DNA of 64,000 nt from Saprospiraceae bacterium (lineage in GTDB: Bacteria > Bacteroidota > Bacteroidia > Chitinophagales > Saprospiraceae), in assembly GCA_026982695.1 (NCBI GenBank), contig JALSGS010000059.1:1-64000 (forward strand), written 5' to 3'. Positions 46,514 through 55,879 of the stretch are shown here, in pieces; position 1 is the stretch's first letter, and every line of letters starts with the position of its first letter. The notes beneath the pieces were generated by a model. The model ran no database searches and was not told the DNA's origin. It saw nothing but the letters and a program-made list of their open reading frames with translations. A program made the position numbers and the translations under genes.

Positions 46514-46960
46514 TTAGCAACTGCCACAAGTGATTTTCCCCACTCGACGTTCATGGCGCCCTCGTTCAAAGGCTGTATCGAGGAAGATTTCAATTATGTC
46601 AGCGGCATTTTCCGGACTGATAAAGCGCGCCGGCAGCGCCAAGACATTGGCATCGTTGTGGCGGCGAGCCAATGAGGCCAGCTCTTCGTTCCAGCACAAG
46701 GCTGCACGCACCCTCTGATGCTTGTTTACAGTCATGGCCACGCCATTGCCACTGCCGCAAATAACAATGCCACATTGCGCTTTACCCGAATCGATTGCCT
46801 CGCCTACGGGATGTACAAAGTCGGGATAATCTACAGAGGATTCCGAGTCCGTGCCAAAGTCGAGTACTTCGTATCCTCGCTTTTCGACAATAGCCAGCGC
46901 CACGCGCTTGAGCGGAAAGCCAGCATGATCACAACCAATAGCAACTGTCTTTTGGGCCAT
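46514..46960 (-). CDS. rpiB: Ribose-5-phosphate isomerase B
   Basis: 148 residues from the ATG at 46960 (a GTG at 46978 also opens the frame). It has the RpiB/LacAB core: VAIGCDHAGFPLKR at the start, the catalytic Cys in CGIVICGSGNG and the LARRHNDANVLALPARFIS segment. It interconverts ribulose 5-phosphate and ribose 5-phosphate in the pentose phosphate pathway. It is followed 19 bp later by the methyltransferase gene on the same strand. Confidence 0.94.
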   Translation of the reverse strand: MAQKTVAIGCDHAGFPLKRVALAIVEKRGYEVLDFGTDSESSVDYPDFVHPVGEAIDSGKAQCGIVICGSGNGVAMTVNKHQRVRAALCWNEELASLARRHNDANVLALPARFISPENAADIIEIFLDTAFERGRHERRVGKITCGSC

Positions 46961-46979
46961 AATTTGTTTCTTTTTCACA

Positions 46980-47028
46980 AAAAAAAGAAAATCGGGGTGC
47001 AGCTAATCACTCGCCTCGCCCCGATTTT
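46980..47028 (-). terminator. Terminator after the DUF2723 gene
   Basis: On the minus strand AAAATCGGGG (47019-47028) and CCCCGATTTT (46988-46997) form a 10-bp stem around a 21-nt loop, followed by a T tract (CTTTTTT). It lies between the DUF2723 stop and rpiB. Confidence 0.75.
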
Positions 47029-47049
47029 ACGCCACTCAACGCCCAAGGT

Positions 47050-50000
47050 TCACTGCACCAGGCGATCCAAATTGTAGGGTGCAAACAATTCTTCCAACTC
47101 TTGGTAATAGGCATCGTCGCCTGCAGCCTTTACGACATTGAGTATATCGTCTTTGGTGCGCAAAGCCAGTGCGAAGTCCTGCCCAAAGGAAGCTTGCGGC
47201 TCCAACAAAGCCGGATCGAGCGAGAAGTAAAACTCGAGCCAATCAGCCATTTCTTTGGCTAAGATGTCGATATGGGGCTTTGCCTTATCGTAGGCACCAG
47301 CATCTACCATGACGCGGATAAAGTACATGCTATTGTAGTCATAAGGGAAGTTGAAGTGCGGAAAAGCTTTGAAGTACTGTTCACACATCGCCACTGCTCG
47401 CTCCTTTTCGCCGCGCTGATTGAGTACGCGAGCCGTGCGCAACATCACTACGCGCATGCTTTGCACACTGGGACCAAAGGAGTAATCCACATAGAGTGGC
47501 ATTTTGTCAAAGTTGCCCCAGCGCCACTTGTTCATCACCACATCATATGTGCGATTGACTGCTACACGCCCACTGCCATAAATACCCAAAGACTTATCGC
47601 TAGGCGATTTTACAGGTACTAGGCGCAAGGCCAACCCTTCGAGCTGCGTGTAGTCCTGCATACCAAACATCTTTTCAGGCCTGCACGTCACAGCAAAGTA
47701 GATGGGTCGTTCCCAGATGTTTGAGGCAATCACGTCGAGTATGGCCAGATCATCTTTGATCAAGTAATTGCGCGAAATGCGAATGGGAATGCGATCGACT
47801 ACGCGCGTGCTATCTGCATCAGAGACCATGCCCAGGAGGCGCGCTTTATTTTTGTCTATAGGCAAATAGATTTTTTTGGTGGGCAGATAGCTATCCAGCT
47901 TGCGGCCGCCAGCTCCCACCAACGGATGATCCTCGCCAATAAAATCGAGCACCGCTTGCAAGCTCATTTCGCGATCGACGCCCGAAGGATTATAGTACAA
48001 AACAGAGTTGCGCTTGCGGCCTCGGTATGCCTCTGCGGGAATAGACAACTTAATAGGTGGCGAATCATTCACTTTGCGGCGCAGCTGGTTGATATACCAG
48101 TCTACAGCAATGAGGCTAAGATTGACTACGCGCACGTCCGTACGTATGCCTTCTACTTCTTGTGCATACCAAAGCGGATAAGTATCGTTATCGCCATAGG
48201 TAAAGAGAATAGCATTGGGTGCACACGATTCGAGGAAGTTAGCTGCGTAGTCGCGAGGGGCTGTGATATGCCGGCGGCTGTGATCGTCGAAATTCTCGAG
48301 TCCCATCACCGTCGGTGCGCTCAACACCAGCACGGACGCCAAACTAGCTGCGGTAGTAGGTCGCATATTCAGCTGCTCCGAAAGCAGTTCGAACACGGCC
48401 AGCACCCCCATACCTATCCAAATGGCAAAGGTGAAGAACGATCCCACTAACACGTAATCGCGCTCCCGGGGCTCATTAGGCGGCTGATTCGAGTAAATGA
48501 TAATCCCGATGCCAGTAATGATAAATAAGGTAAGCAAGGCGAGAAAATCTTCGGGCCGACGCCGTGCATGATAAAACAGCCCCATTAGGCCAAAGAGAAA
48601 AGGCAAGAGAAAGTATTTGTTCCACGCCCGATGTTTCATCATCGTTTCAGGCATCTTGTCCATATGGTACAGCCGCAGCTCATCGAGCCACTTGATACCC
48701 GAAGCCCAATGGCCACTTTTTTTATTCCAGCTATAGAACCCTTGTTCGCCATTTTGCCTTCCGGCAAAATTCCACATGAAGTAGCGCCAGTACATCCAGC
48801 CAATCTGGTAGCTAAATAAAAACTCGAGGTTGTCAAAAAAGGTGGGTTTGCCCGAAGGCTTGTTGATCCATTGACGATAAATGGCAGGCCTGTTTTGCGA
48901 CGGATCGCTCATACGCGGAAAAAACATCTTGTCGGCGCTGCGATATACATAGGTCACTTTTTCATCTACGATCTCATATCGATCGCCTACACGCCCATAG
49001 CGCTCTTCGATCTCATTGCTCACGGGCTGGGCATCGAAGTACGGACCATACAACAACGGCCGTTCGCCATATTGCTCACGGTTCAGATAAGGGATCAGCC
49101 GCATCGGGTCGCTCGGATCATTCATATTGATGGGCGGGCTGGCATTAGCCCGAATGACTACTACACCAATCGTCGAAAAACCAATCACAATCAAAGCTGC
49201 ACCTGCCGTAATCAAATGCAAGGCATAGCTGTTTCGCTTGCGCGCCTGATGAAAACCCAGATAAAGCACTACGACAATAATGGCTAAAATGGGCACCAAA
49301 CCCGAATGGACGGGCATGCCCAACCCATTGACTGTAAGTAGCTCCATCCATGCCCACAGCTGCGGAATGCCTGCAATGATAAATTTCTGAATAAAGCCTA
49401 CCATCACTAAACCGATCACGGCCGCTATCGCCATGCCCTTCCAGCTATGCTCGCGATACTTTTTGAAGTAGTATAACAAGGCCAAGGCCGGAAACGTCAG
49501 CAAGCTCAGCAGGTGTACGCCAATAGACAGACCCGCTGAAAATATCGCAAACAACACCCAGCGATCGGCCTGAGGTGTGTCCGGCAGATTGTACCAGCGC
49601 ACCATAGCCCACAGCGTCATGGCCGTGAAAAAAGTGGACATGGCATATACCTCCCCCTCTACAGCCGAAAACCAAATAGATGAAGCAAAGGCCGTAGCCA
49701 AACCTGCCACCAAGCCCGTGCCCGCCAATGCAATATGCTGCATCTTGCCGGTAGTGCCCTCACGCCCTACCAAAGCCAGCTTCCCCATGATCATAGCCAC
49801 CCATGCGACAAACATGGCAGCTAAGGCTGTAAAAATGCCCGACATCATATTAACTGCCCGCGCAATGTATTCAGGATGAGCTTCCAGATCGAAAAACACA
49901 TCCGCGATGGTGATAAATACACGGCCTACCAACAAAAATAGCGGCGCACCGGGTGGGTGTACTACCTGCAGCTTGTACGCACCGCTGATAAACTCACCGC

Positions 50001-50106
50001 AATCCCATAGGCTCGTGGTGGGTTGGATCGAAAAAGCATACACCACAGTAGCTATTGCAAATACAAGCCAGCCCGTGATATTGGAAACGCGATTGAATGA
50101 GTCCAT
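47050..50106 (-). CDS. DUF2723 family membrane protein (O-mannosyltransferase-like)
   Basis: 1018 residues. The N-terminal 590 have about 12 TM helices with the family's opening (SIQPTTSLWDCGEFISGAYKLQVVHPPGAPLF), where Asp and Glu are catalytic-type acids in GT-C enzymes. The C-terminal soluble part contains GDNDTYPLWYAQEVEGIRTDVRVVNLSLI. Related proteins (TMEM260) transfer mannose to proteins; in Bacteroidota they belong to general O-glycosylation of exported proteins. The ATG at 50106 gives the normal length. Confidence 0.88.
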   Translation of the reverse strand: MDSFNRVSNITGWLVFAIATVVYAFSIQPTTSLWDCGEFISGAYKLQVVHPPGAPLFLLVGRVFITIADVFFDLEAHPEYIARAVNMMSGIFTALAAMFVAWVAMIMGKLALVGREGTTGKMQHIALAGTGLVAGLATAFASSIWFSAVEGEVYAMSTFFTAMTLWAMVRWYNLPDTPQADRWVLFAIFSAGLSIGVHLLSLLTFPALALLYYFKKYREHSWKGMAIAAVIGLVMVGFIQKFIIAGIPQLWAWMELLTVNGLGMPVHSGLVPILAIIVVVLYLGFHQARKRNSYALHLITAGAALIVIGFSTIGVVVIRANASPPINMNDPSDPMRLIPYLNREQYGERPLLYGPYFDAQPVSNEIEERYGRVGDRYEIVDEKVTYVYRSADKMFFPRMSDPSQNRPAIYRQWINKPSGKPTFFDNLEFLFSYQIGWMYWRYFMWNFAGRQNGEQGFYSWNKKSGHWASGIKWLDELRLYHMDKMPETMMKHRAWNKYFLLPFLFGLMGLFYHARRRPEDFLALLTLFIITGIGIIIYSNQPPNEPRERDYVLVGSFFTFAIWIGMGVLAVFELLSEQLNMRPTTAASLASVLVLSAPTVMGLENFDDHSRRHITAPRDYAANFLESCAPNAILFTYGDNDTYPLWYAQEVEGIRTDVRVVNLSLIAVDWYINQLRRKVNDSPPIKLSIPAEAYRGRKRNSVLYYNPSGVDREMSLQAVLDFIGEDHPLVGAGGRKLDSYLPTKKIYLPIDKNKARLLGMVSDADSTRVVDRIPIRISRNYLIKDDLAILDVIASNIWERPIYFAVTCRPEKMFGMQDYTQLEGLALRLVPVKSPSDKSLGIYGSGRVAVNRTYDVVMNKWRWGNFDKMPLYVDYSFGPSVQSMRVVMLRTARVLNQRGEKERAVAMCEQYFKAFPHFNFPYDYNSMYFIRVMVDAGAYDKAKPHIDILAKEMADWLEFYFSLDPALLEPQASFGQDFALALRTKDDILNVVKAAGDDAYYQELEELFAPYNLDRLVQ

Positions 50107-50197
50107 TGAATAGATGATTTATGCTTTGCGGAAAAGCGCATAGCTGCACACTACGAATAAGTGCATGCACTACACACACCGCGCTTAGTAGGATGTG

Positions 50198-50205
50198 CAA
50201 AAGTA
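50198..50205 (-). promoter_or_regulatory. -7 promoter element of DUF2723 gene
   Basis: On the minus strand TACTTTTG matches TAnnTTTG, 92 nt before the ATG. Confidence 0.4.
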
Positions 50206-50230
50206 AAAATTTGGCCCTGATTTAGGCATC

Positions 50231-53104
50231 TTAATGTAATGCTACCTTGGCGATCACTTGGCCCATAGCGCTTTGTAGCTTTAAAAAGTAGATACCTTTG
50301 GGCAAATGAGACACATCTATTTGCCAATCAGTGCCTTTCGGCAAATGCTGCTGCTCCATGAGCACGCCCCTACTATCCCACATGCGCAACTGCCAGTTGT
50401 ATCCACCCCACTCAGGTTGTACCAAACGCAGGCGCAAGTAATCAGAAGTGGGATTTGGCCAAAGTTGATACGCCACTTGGTCAATAGCTTCAGTTGTAGC
50501 TGTAGGTGAAAGCACTACGAGCTGCACAGGCACCTGCTGGCTTTGGCAAATACGTGGGAGTACGTACACTTCCCAGTCGTAAAAATAGTAGTAGTAATTC
50601 TGGCCAAAAGGCGAATCGTGAATGGATAACAAGCCCTCCACCTCATACGGATATTGCACCCCTTCATCAGAGCGCTGCAAGCGCGGGCTGACATAGCCCA
50701 AGTGTTCCACATTAAAATTGGCATTGGTAGTGAGCAAATAATCTGATCCAGAATCGATCTCAAAGTCGAGTATCAATACCGTATCCGCGCTCTGAATATC
50801 CACTTCGAGTGCTTGGACCACCTCGCCTAAGTCATTGTGCAGTTCGATACGCCTTGGTCCATAGGTGTCGGTAAAGACACGCACGCTGTGCAACACAAAA
50901 GGGGTATAGCAGTCAAAGATGACTCCTCCATTGAAGGTATTGTCGCTGTAGAGTGATCCTTGTGGCGAAGCCATACCCACATGCGTGGTATCGGCACCAT
51001 AGGCATACACACTAGCCACCCAGAAAGTACGTGTGGTATCGGTCTGAGGCAACCACAGTGTATCGCCCCAAGCCACAGGCAGCACGCTGTCGGGATGAAC
51101 GTACCATTGTACCATGCCATCACTCAAGGCGGTGAGCACTGCTGGCTCACCTTGTGCTACCGTATCGGGAAATACCATGGGTTCGGGAGCAGGCAAAAAA
51201 TCGAGTACGACAGAATCGGCAAGTGCCACACCACACGCCCCCTGGTAATAGTACAAGTAGTAGGTCCCACTCTGCGTGGCGGCCAATGTAGGTAACGTAT
51301 CGCCTGTATGCCACATCACCGAAAGCTCCGCATTAGAAGCCGTCAGTAGCACGGTATCGCCAGCACACTGGGGCTCATTGTAGTTATTCACCAAGATGTA
51401 GGGTGGTTCGATCTGTTCGGGCATGCGCACCTTCACCACTCCAGTAGGAGACACACAACCATCAGCGTGCACGACCACAGCTCGGTAGGTGCCGTATTGG
51501 GTAAGTAAGCGCATTGCGCCCTGTGTGCCATCATTCCACAATACGGTGCTGCCAGCTGGCGCATCCACGCTTACACTCAGCGTATCGCCCGAGCAGAGAT
51601 ATTGGATGCCCTCAGCCGATAGGGCAAGTGTATCGCTCTGGCAGGTAGTGCCTTCTACTAGGTGCAAGTACTGATCAGCTGCTACATCCGCCCACACATC
51701 CACTATGCCCGAAGGCCAGCGCACAACCACGTAGTCCGCTTGCGTCCACGAGCCCAGTCCGAAGTGAGCTTGCAAGCTATTCTGTATGCCGTAGCTTTCA
51801 CCTGCACGTATTTCGCGTAGCTGAATGCCCCAGGGGCCATGTAGCTCGATAAGCGCCCCTACGCCGCGCTTATTCGACGCTATACCCTCCAAAGAAAAAG
51901 CCAACCAGTGATGATCATTGCCAGCATTAAACCACAAAGCATCGGGCACAAAAGAAGGATTTGTATATGCATTGCCTTTAGATACATACACATCCAGAAA
52001 GCCATCGTGATTGAGGTCGCCAGTAGCCAAGCTCAGCATTTTATCTGTAAAGGGCGGAATATTGAGCAGCGTGAAAGTCTTATCGCCGTTGTTGAGCCAA
52101 AGGCGCGGCGGTGAAGCCAATAAAATATCGACAAAGCCATCGTTGTCGACATCGCGCATGATGCCTTGCAAAAAGGATTCGGACGCATCAAACCCCGCTT
52201 CAGTGGATATATCGACAAATACACCATCTCTGTTTTCGAGCAACTGAGAAGGTGCATCGTGATTGGTAATGAGGGCATCGAAGTCGCCATCGTTGTCGAT
52301 ATCCTGAAATTCAGCCGTCCAAGACTGTCGTGCAATGCGCAAGCCATATTGTTGGGCTTGTTCCGAGTATTGAGACTGCCCGTTGTTTTCGTACAAGACA
52401 TTGATGCGGCGCGCATCTTCTGGGTTATTCACTCCTTGTCGGCATTTGGCGATGTACAAATCGATATCGCCATCGGTATCGAAGTCAGTCCACACGCTGC
52501 CGTAGTTGCCCGAGTTGTCAGAAGGCGGCACGGTGCTGAAATCGATAAAATCGAAAGCGGGGAAGAGGAGTCCCACCCCATCGTTGAGCCAGAGGCGCGG
52601 GGCGCCATCGTCGTGGCAGGCGAACAGGTCGAGCCAGCCATCGTTGTTGGCATCAGCCATGTTAGATCCCTGAACAAAGATATTGCTCTGAGGCACCTCT
52701 TCTGTATACCAGGTCGAATCGGCCAGTGAGTGGATTGTCAGTTTGAGGTTGTCGTAAAAGCCTCCAGTCACGATCTCGAGCCAGCCGTCGTTATTCAAGT
52801 CAGCAGCGCACATGCTCCACACGGATTCATCTGCTAACGGACCAACTTCCTCTACCGTAAAGCCCGTACTGTCTGGGGAGTGCCAGGCAATGTACAGCGT
52901 AGTGCCTTGATCCATGATCAACAGATCGTCATAGCCGTCGTTGTCGATATCGGACACACCCACTGCAATGCCCGAGTGAAAAGCATAACCAAGTAGATCG
53001 CTGACATCTTCAAAAGCTACTTGTGCATTTGCCGAAAGGCCACACATGCAGCTCGTCACTATGAGCGCACATGCCTGCTGTAGGGGGGATATTCTGGCAA
53101 TCAT
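50231..53104 (-). CDS. Secreted FG-GAP/ASPIC-UnbV (CRTAC1-like) protein with T9SS sorting domain
   Basis: 957 residues. A signal peptide (1-28, ANAQ) precedes seven calcium-loop repeats of the DxDxDG type (DIDNDGYDD, DLNNDGWLE, DANNDGWLD, DFDTDGDID, DIDNDGDFD, DVDNDGFVD, DLNHDGFLD) and an ASPIC/UnbV domain (about 425-480, RAGESYGIQNSLQAHFGLG). Ig-like and Cys-bearing parts follow. The last 75 residues (YQLWPNPTSDYLRLRL ... GIYFLKLQSAMGQVI) are a type IX secretion C-terminal sorting domain. It should be exported to the cell surface; its substrate or partner is unknown. Confidence 0.92.
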   Translation of the reverse strand: MIARISPLQQACALIVTSCMCGLSANAQVAFEDVSDLLGYAFHSGIAVGVSDIDNDGYDDLLIMDQGTTLYIAWHSPDSTGFTVEEVGPLADESVWSMCAADLNNDGWLEIVTGGFYDNLKLTIHSLADSTWYTEEVPQSNIFVQGSNMADANNDGWLDLFACHDDGAPRLWLNDGVGLLFPAFDFIDFSTVPPSDNSGNYGSVWTDFDTDGDIDLYIAKCRQGVNNPEDARRINVLYENNGQSQYSEQAQQYGLRIARQSWTAEFQDIDNDGDFDALITNHDAPSQLLENRDGVFVDISTEAGFDASESFLQGIMRDVDNDGFVDILLASPPRLWLNNGDKTFTLLNIPPFTDKMLSLATGDLNHDGFLDVYVSKGNAYTNPSFVPDALWFNAGNDHHWLAFSLEGIASNKRGVGALIELHGPWGIQLREIRAGESYGIQNSLQAHFGLGSWTQADYVVVRWPSGIVDVWADVAADQYLHLVEGTTCQSDTLALSAEGIQYLCSGDTLSVSVDAPAGSTVLWNDGTQGAMRLLTQYGTYRAVVVHADGCVSPTGVVKVRMPEQIEPPYILVNNYNEPQCAGDTVLLTASNAELSVMWHTGDTLPTLAATQSGTYYLYYYQGACGVALADSVVLDFLPAPEPMVFPDTVAQGEPAVLTALSDGMVQWYVHPDSVLPVAWGDTLWLPQTDTTRTFWVASVYAYGADTTHVGMASPQGSLYSDNTFNGGVIFDCYTPFVLHSVRVFTDTYGPRRIELHNDLGEVVQALEVDIQSADTVLILDFEIDSGSDYLLTTNANFNVEHLGYVSPRLQRSDEGVQYPYEVEGLLSIHDSPFGQNYYYYFYDWEVYVLPRICQSQQVPVQLVVLSPTATTEAIDQVAYQLWPNPTSDYLRLRLVQPEWGGYNWQLRMWDSRGVLMEQQHLPKGTDWQIDVSHLPKGIYFLKLQSAMGQVIAKVALH

Positions 53105-53164
53105 GAGGCAGCATTAAAGCGTGTACAGGATAGGGAAAGATAGGGTTTACCCCAAGTACTGGTG

Positions 53165-53198
53165 CAAAATAGCGGAGAACATACAACTGCCCCTCAAA
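53165..53198 (-). promoter_or_regulatory. Probable promoter of the FG-GAP protein gene
   Basis: On the minus strand TTTG at 53198-53195, 23 nt, then TATTTTG at 53171-53165 (one base short of TAnnTTTG). It lies about 60 nt before the ATG. Confidence 0.35.
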
Positions 53199-53211
53199 GA
53201 TTCCAGGCACT

Positions 53212-53682
53212 TTAGTCGGATGAATTACCCTTTTGGCTCAATGATTCGAACAAGGGTTCCAGCGTGCGTTTGGGTTGGATGAGATCTTGCAACGTCAGGT
53301 CGGCCAAGACATGATCTACAGCCTGTTGAATCATCGTCCACAGCGAGCGCAACGAGCAGTCTACAGAATTGGTGCAAAATCGAAAGCCCCCCGAATGGCT
53401 GTTGCAAAACGACTCGTCGAACAATGGCCCTCCTAAGGTGCGCAACACATCTTTGACCAGTATTTGATCAGCGGGGCGGCTCAGCACATAGCCTCCCTTT
53501 TGGCCACGTGTACTCTCGATAAAACCTGCCAGGCGTAACTGCCGCGTGAGTTTGCCTACATAAGAAGGTGATAGGCCCTCCAGTTCACTCAACTGGCTAA
53601 TGCTGAGCCCTTCATTTTGGTTAGCCCGCGCTATTTGCAACAGCAGGCGCAGTCCGTATTCGTCTTGGGCAGTAATTTTCAT
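53212..53682 (-). CDS. Rrf2 family transcriptional regulator (IscR/SufR type)
   Basis: 156 residues from the ATG at 53682. The winged helix reads LSISQLSELEGLSPSYVGKLTRQLRLAGFIESTRGQKGGYVLSRP, typical of Rrf2. Cys 93, 103 and 109 (C-X9-C-X5-C) lie where IscR has its cluster ligands (C-X5-C-X5-C), so an iron-sulfur cluster is likely. It is the last gene of the suf operon on the same strand, 36 bp after the DUF59 gene. Its probable role is feedback control of iron-sulfur assembly. Confidence 0.9.
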   Translation of the reverse strand: MKITAQDEYGLRLLLQIARANQNEGLSISQLSELEGLSPSYVGKLTRQLRLAGFIESTRGQKGGYVLSRPADQILVKDVLRTLGGPLFDESFCNSHSGGFRFCTNSVDCSLRSLWTMIQQAVDHVLADLTLQDLIQPKRTLEPLFESLSQKGNSSD

Positions 53683-53718
53683 AATATCAAATTGAGCAGT
53701 GCGGCCCAAAGACCATCA

Positions 53719-54030
53719 TCAAAACATGTCGAGTACGAGGCGGGCCTCTTCGCTCATGCGTTCCTTGCTCCATGGCGGATCGAAAACAACCTCGAGATCT
53801 ACATCGCGCACACCAGGCACTTCGAGTACTTTTTGCTGTACTTCCATGGGAAGCGACTCAGCTACAGGACACATGGGCGAAGTAAGCGTCATGCGGATAT
53901 ACACTTTACCCTCATCCTGGACTTTGAGCTCGTAGATGAGCCCCAGTTCGTAAATATCGACGGGTATTTCGGGGTCGTGCACTGTTTTAAGGGCCTTAAT
54001 TACTTCATTTTTAAGGCGTTCGCTGTCCAT
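53719..54030 (-). CDS. DUF59/MIP18-type iron-sulfur assembly protein (SufT-like)
   Basis: 103 residues. The family pattern VIKALKTVHDPEIPVDIYELGLIYEL and LTSPMCPVAESLP (conserved Cys) with the tail VFDPPWSKERMSEEARLVL are present. Such proteins assist iron-sulfur maturation in SUF systems. The ATG at 54030 follows 7 bp after the sufE stop; an open extension to 54075 lies over sufE and is not needed. Confidence 0.92.
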   Translation of the reverse strand: MDSERLKNEVIKALKTVHDPEIPVDIYELGLIYELKVQDEGKVYIRMTLTSPMCPVAESLPMEVQQKVLEVPGVRDVDLEVVFDPPWSKERMSEEARLVLDMF

Positions 54031-54037
54031 AAGGCAC

Positions 54038-54469
54038 TCAGATTTTTTCCAGTTGTTTCTGAAAAGCCAAGGCATACATCTTCATCTGCTTGAGCATGCT
54101 GACCAAGCCATTGCTACGCGTAGGCGACAGGTGTTCCTTTAGTCCAATGCGATCGATAAAATACAGCTCAGCATCGAGGATTTCGCGCGGTGCATGCCCC
54201 GACAGCACGCGGATGAGCAACGCGATGATGCCCTTGGTAATCACCGCATCGCTATCGGCAGTGTACTGCACCTTGCCCTGCTCGTCGAGCCGGGCATGTA
54301 GCCACACGCGGCTTTGACAGCCACGCACCAGGTAATCGTCGGTTTTGTATTGCTCATCGATGAGCGGCAAGTTTTTCCCCAGGTCGATGATGTATTCGTA
54401 CCTTTCCATCCAGTCGCCAAACAGGGAAAACTCATCGATGATTTCGTCTTGTATTTCATTGATCGTCAT
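54038..54469 (-). CDS. sufE: SufE-like cysteine desulfurase partner
   Basis: 143 residues. The conserved Cys C51 in VRGCQSRVW accepts sulfur from SufS. The sequence PLIDEQYKTDDYLV precedes it, and the later ITKGIIALLIRVLSGHAPREIL fits the SufE fold. It follows sufS by 55 bp and transfers sulfur to the SufBCD scaffold. Confidence 0.92.
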   Translation of the reverse strand: MTINEIQDEIIDEFSLFGDWMERYEYIIDLGKNLPLIDEQYKTDDYLVRGCQSRVWLHARLDEQGKVQYTADSDAVITKGIIALLIRVLSGHAPREILDAELYFIDRIGLKEHLSPTRSNGLVSMLKQMKMYALAFQKQLEKI

Positions 54470-54524
54470 ACCTGTATTTTTTCAGATTCACGCAACTCGT
54501 TTTCGGACACCCTACATTACGAGT

Positions 54525-55769
54525 TTAGCGCAACATGTGGGCGGCTTTCTCTACGGCTTTCGCCAAATATTCGAGCTCTTCAGGCGTATTGTATATGCCC
54601 AACGAAGCGCGTACAGTACCTGGCACGCCAAAGCGATCCATCAATGGCTCGGTACAATGATGGCCGGTGCGCACCGCTATACCCATTTTGTCGAGCAGCG
54701 TGCCCAAGTCGTAAGGATGCGCACCATCCACGACAAAGGAGATCACGCCAGCTTTTTTCGGTGCAGTACCGATAAGGCGCATGCCCGGTATTGGTGCCAA
54801 CAGTTCCATGCCATAGCGCAACAACTCGCCCTCATGTGCTGCAATGGCCTCACGCCCTACCGATTCGATGTAGTCGATGGCGGCATGCAGGCCTACAGTA
54901 CCTGCGATATCGGGCGTGCCCGCTTCAAATTTGAAGGGCAGCTCATTCCAGGTGGTCTTTTCAAAGGTGACGCGCGCAATCATCTCGCCACCACCGTGAT
55001 AAGGTGGCATCTTTTCCAGCCATTGACGCTTGCCATAGAGCACGCCAATACCTGTAGGCCCATACATTTTATGCCCACTGAAAGCGTAAAAGTCGACGTC
55101 CAACGCTTGTACATCGATCGGCATGTGAGGTACAGCTTGAGCGCCATCGGCCAAAACAGGTATGCCTCGCTCGTGTGCCATGTCCACGATCTGCCGAATG
55201 GGATTGACCGTACCTAAGGTATTGGATACATGTGTTACAGCTACAATTTTCACGGGACCTTCGATCATTTTGGCAAAAGCCTCCATGTCCAACACGCCTT
55301 CGTCGCTGATGGGCACTACGCGCAGCCGCGCGCCAGTCTGTTCGCAGATGAGCTGCCACGGCACGATGTTGGAGTGGTGCTCCATCCACGTGATGAGCAC
55401 CTCATCGCCTTCTTTCAAAAAGGATCTGCCAAAACTGCTGGCTACCAGGTTGATGGCTTCGGTAGTACCGCGCACAAAGATGACTTCCTCTTCGGAAGGG
55501 GCATGGATGAAGCGCGCCACAGCACGGCGTGCCTCCTCGAACATATCGGTCGCTTCTTGGCTCAGCTGATATACACCTCGATGCACGTTGGCGTGATGCT
55601 GCCGATAGTAGCGATCCATTGCTTCCAACACTTGTACGGGCTTTTGGCTCGAGGCTGCTGAGTCGAGAAAGACCAGCGGCTGGCCGTTCATCTGTCGTTG
55701 CAATATGGGGAAATCAGCGCGTACGCGCGCCACATCAAAAGGAGATGGGCGAATAGCAGGAGCAGTCAT
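54525..55769 (-). CDS. sufS: Cysteine desulfurase, SufS type
   Basis: 414 residues. PLP lysine K234 in FSGHKMYGPTG, and C372 in RTGHHCTEPLM carries the persulfide; ITWMEHHSNIVPWQ is typical of group II desulfurases. It removes sulfur from cysteine for SufE. sufD lies 110 bp upstream on the same strand. Confidence 0.96.
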   Translation of the reverse strand: MTAPAIRPSPFDVARVRADFPILQRQMNGQPLVFLDSAASSQKPVQVLEAMDRYYRQHHANVHRGVYQLSQEATDMFEEARRAVARFIHAPSEEEVIFVRGTTEAINLVASSFGRSFLKEGDEVLITWMEHHSNIVPWQLICEQTGARLRVVPISDEGVLDMEAFAKMIEGPVKIVAVTHVSNTLGTVNPIRQIVDMAHERGIPVLADGAQAVPHMPIDVQALDVDFYAFSGHKMYGPTGIGVLYGKRQWLEKMPPYHGGGEMIARVTFEKTTWNELPFKFEAGTPDIAGTVGLHAAIDYIESVGREAIAAHEGELLRYGMELLAPIPGMRLIGTAPKKAGVISFVVDGAHPYDLGTLLDKMGIAVRTGHHCTEPLMDRFGVPGTVRASLGIYNTPEELEYLAKAVEKAAHMLR

Positions 55770-55879
55770 GGATGAATAGCTTTTGGCTCATGCCGGCTTG
55801 CGCAAAACGCCTTATGCGTACAGCCGGCAAAGGCACAAGGCGAAGCGATACTTCGCTTTGCGCCAAATTTGAAAAACAC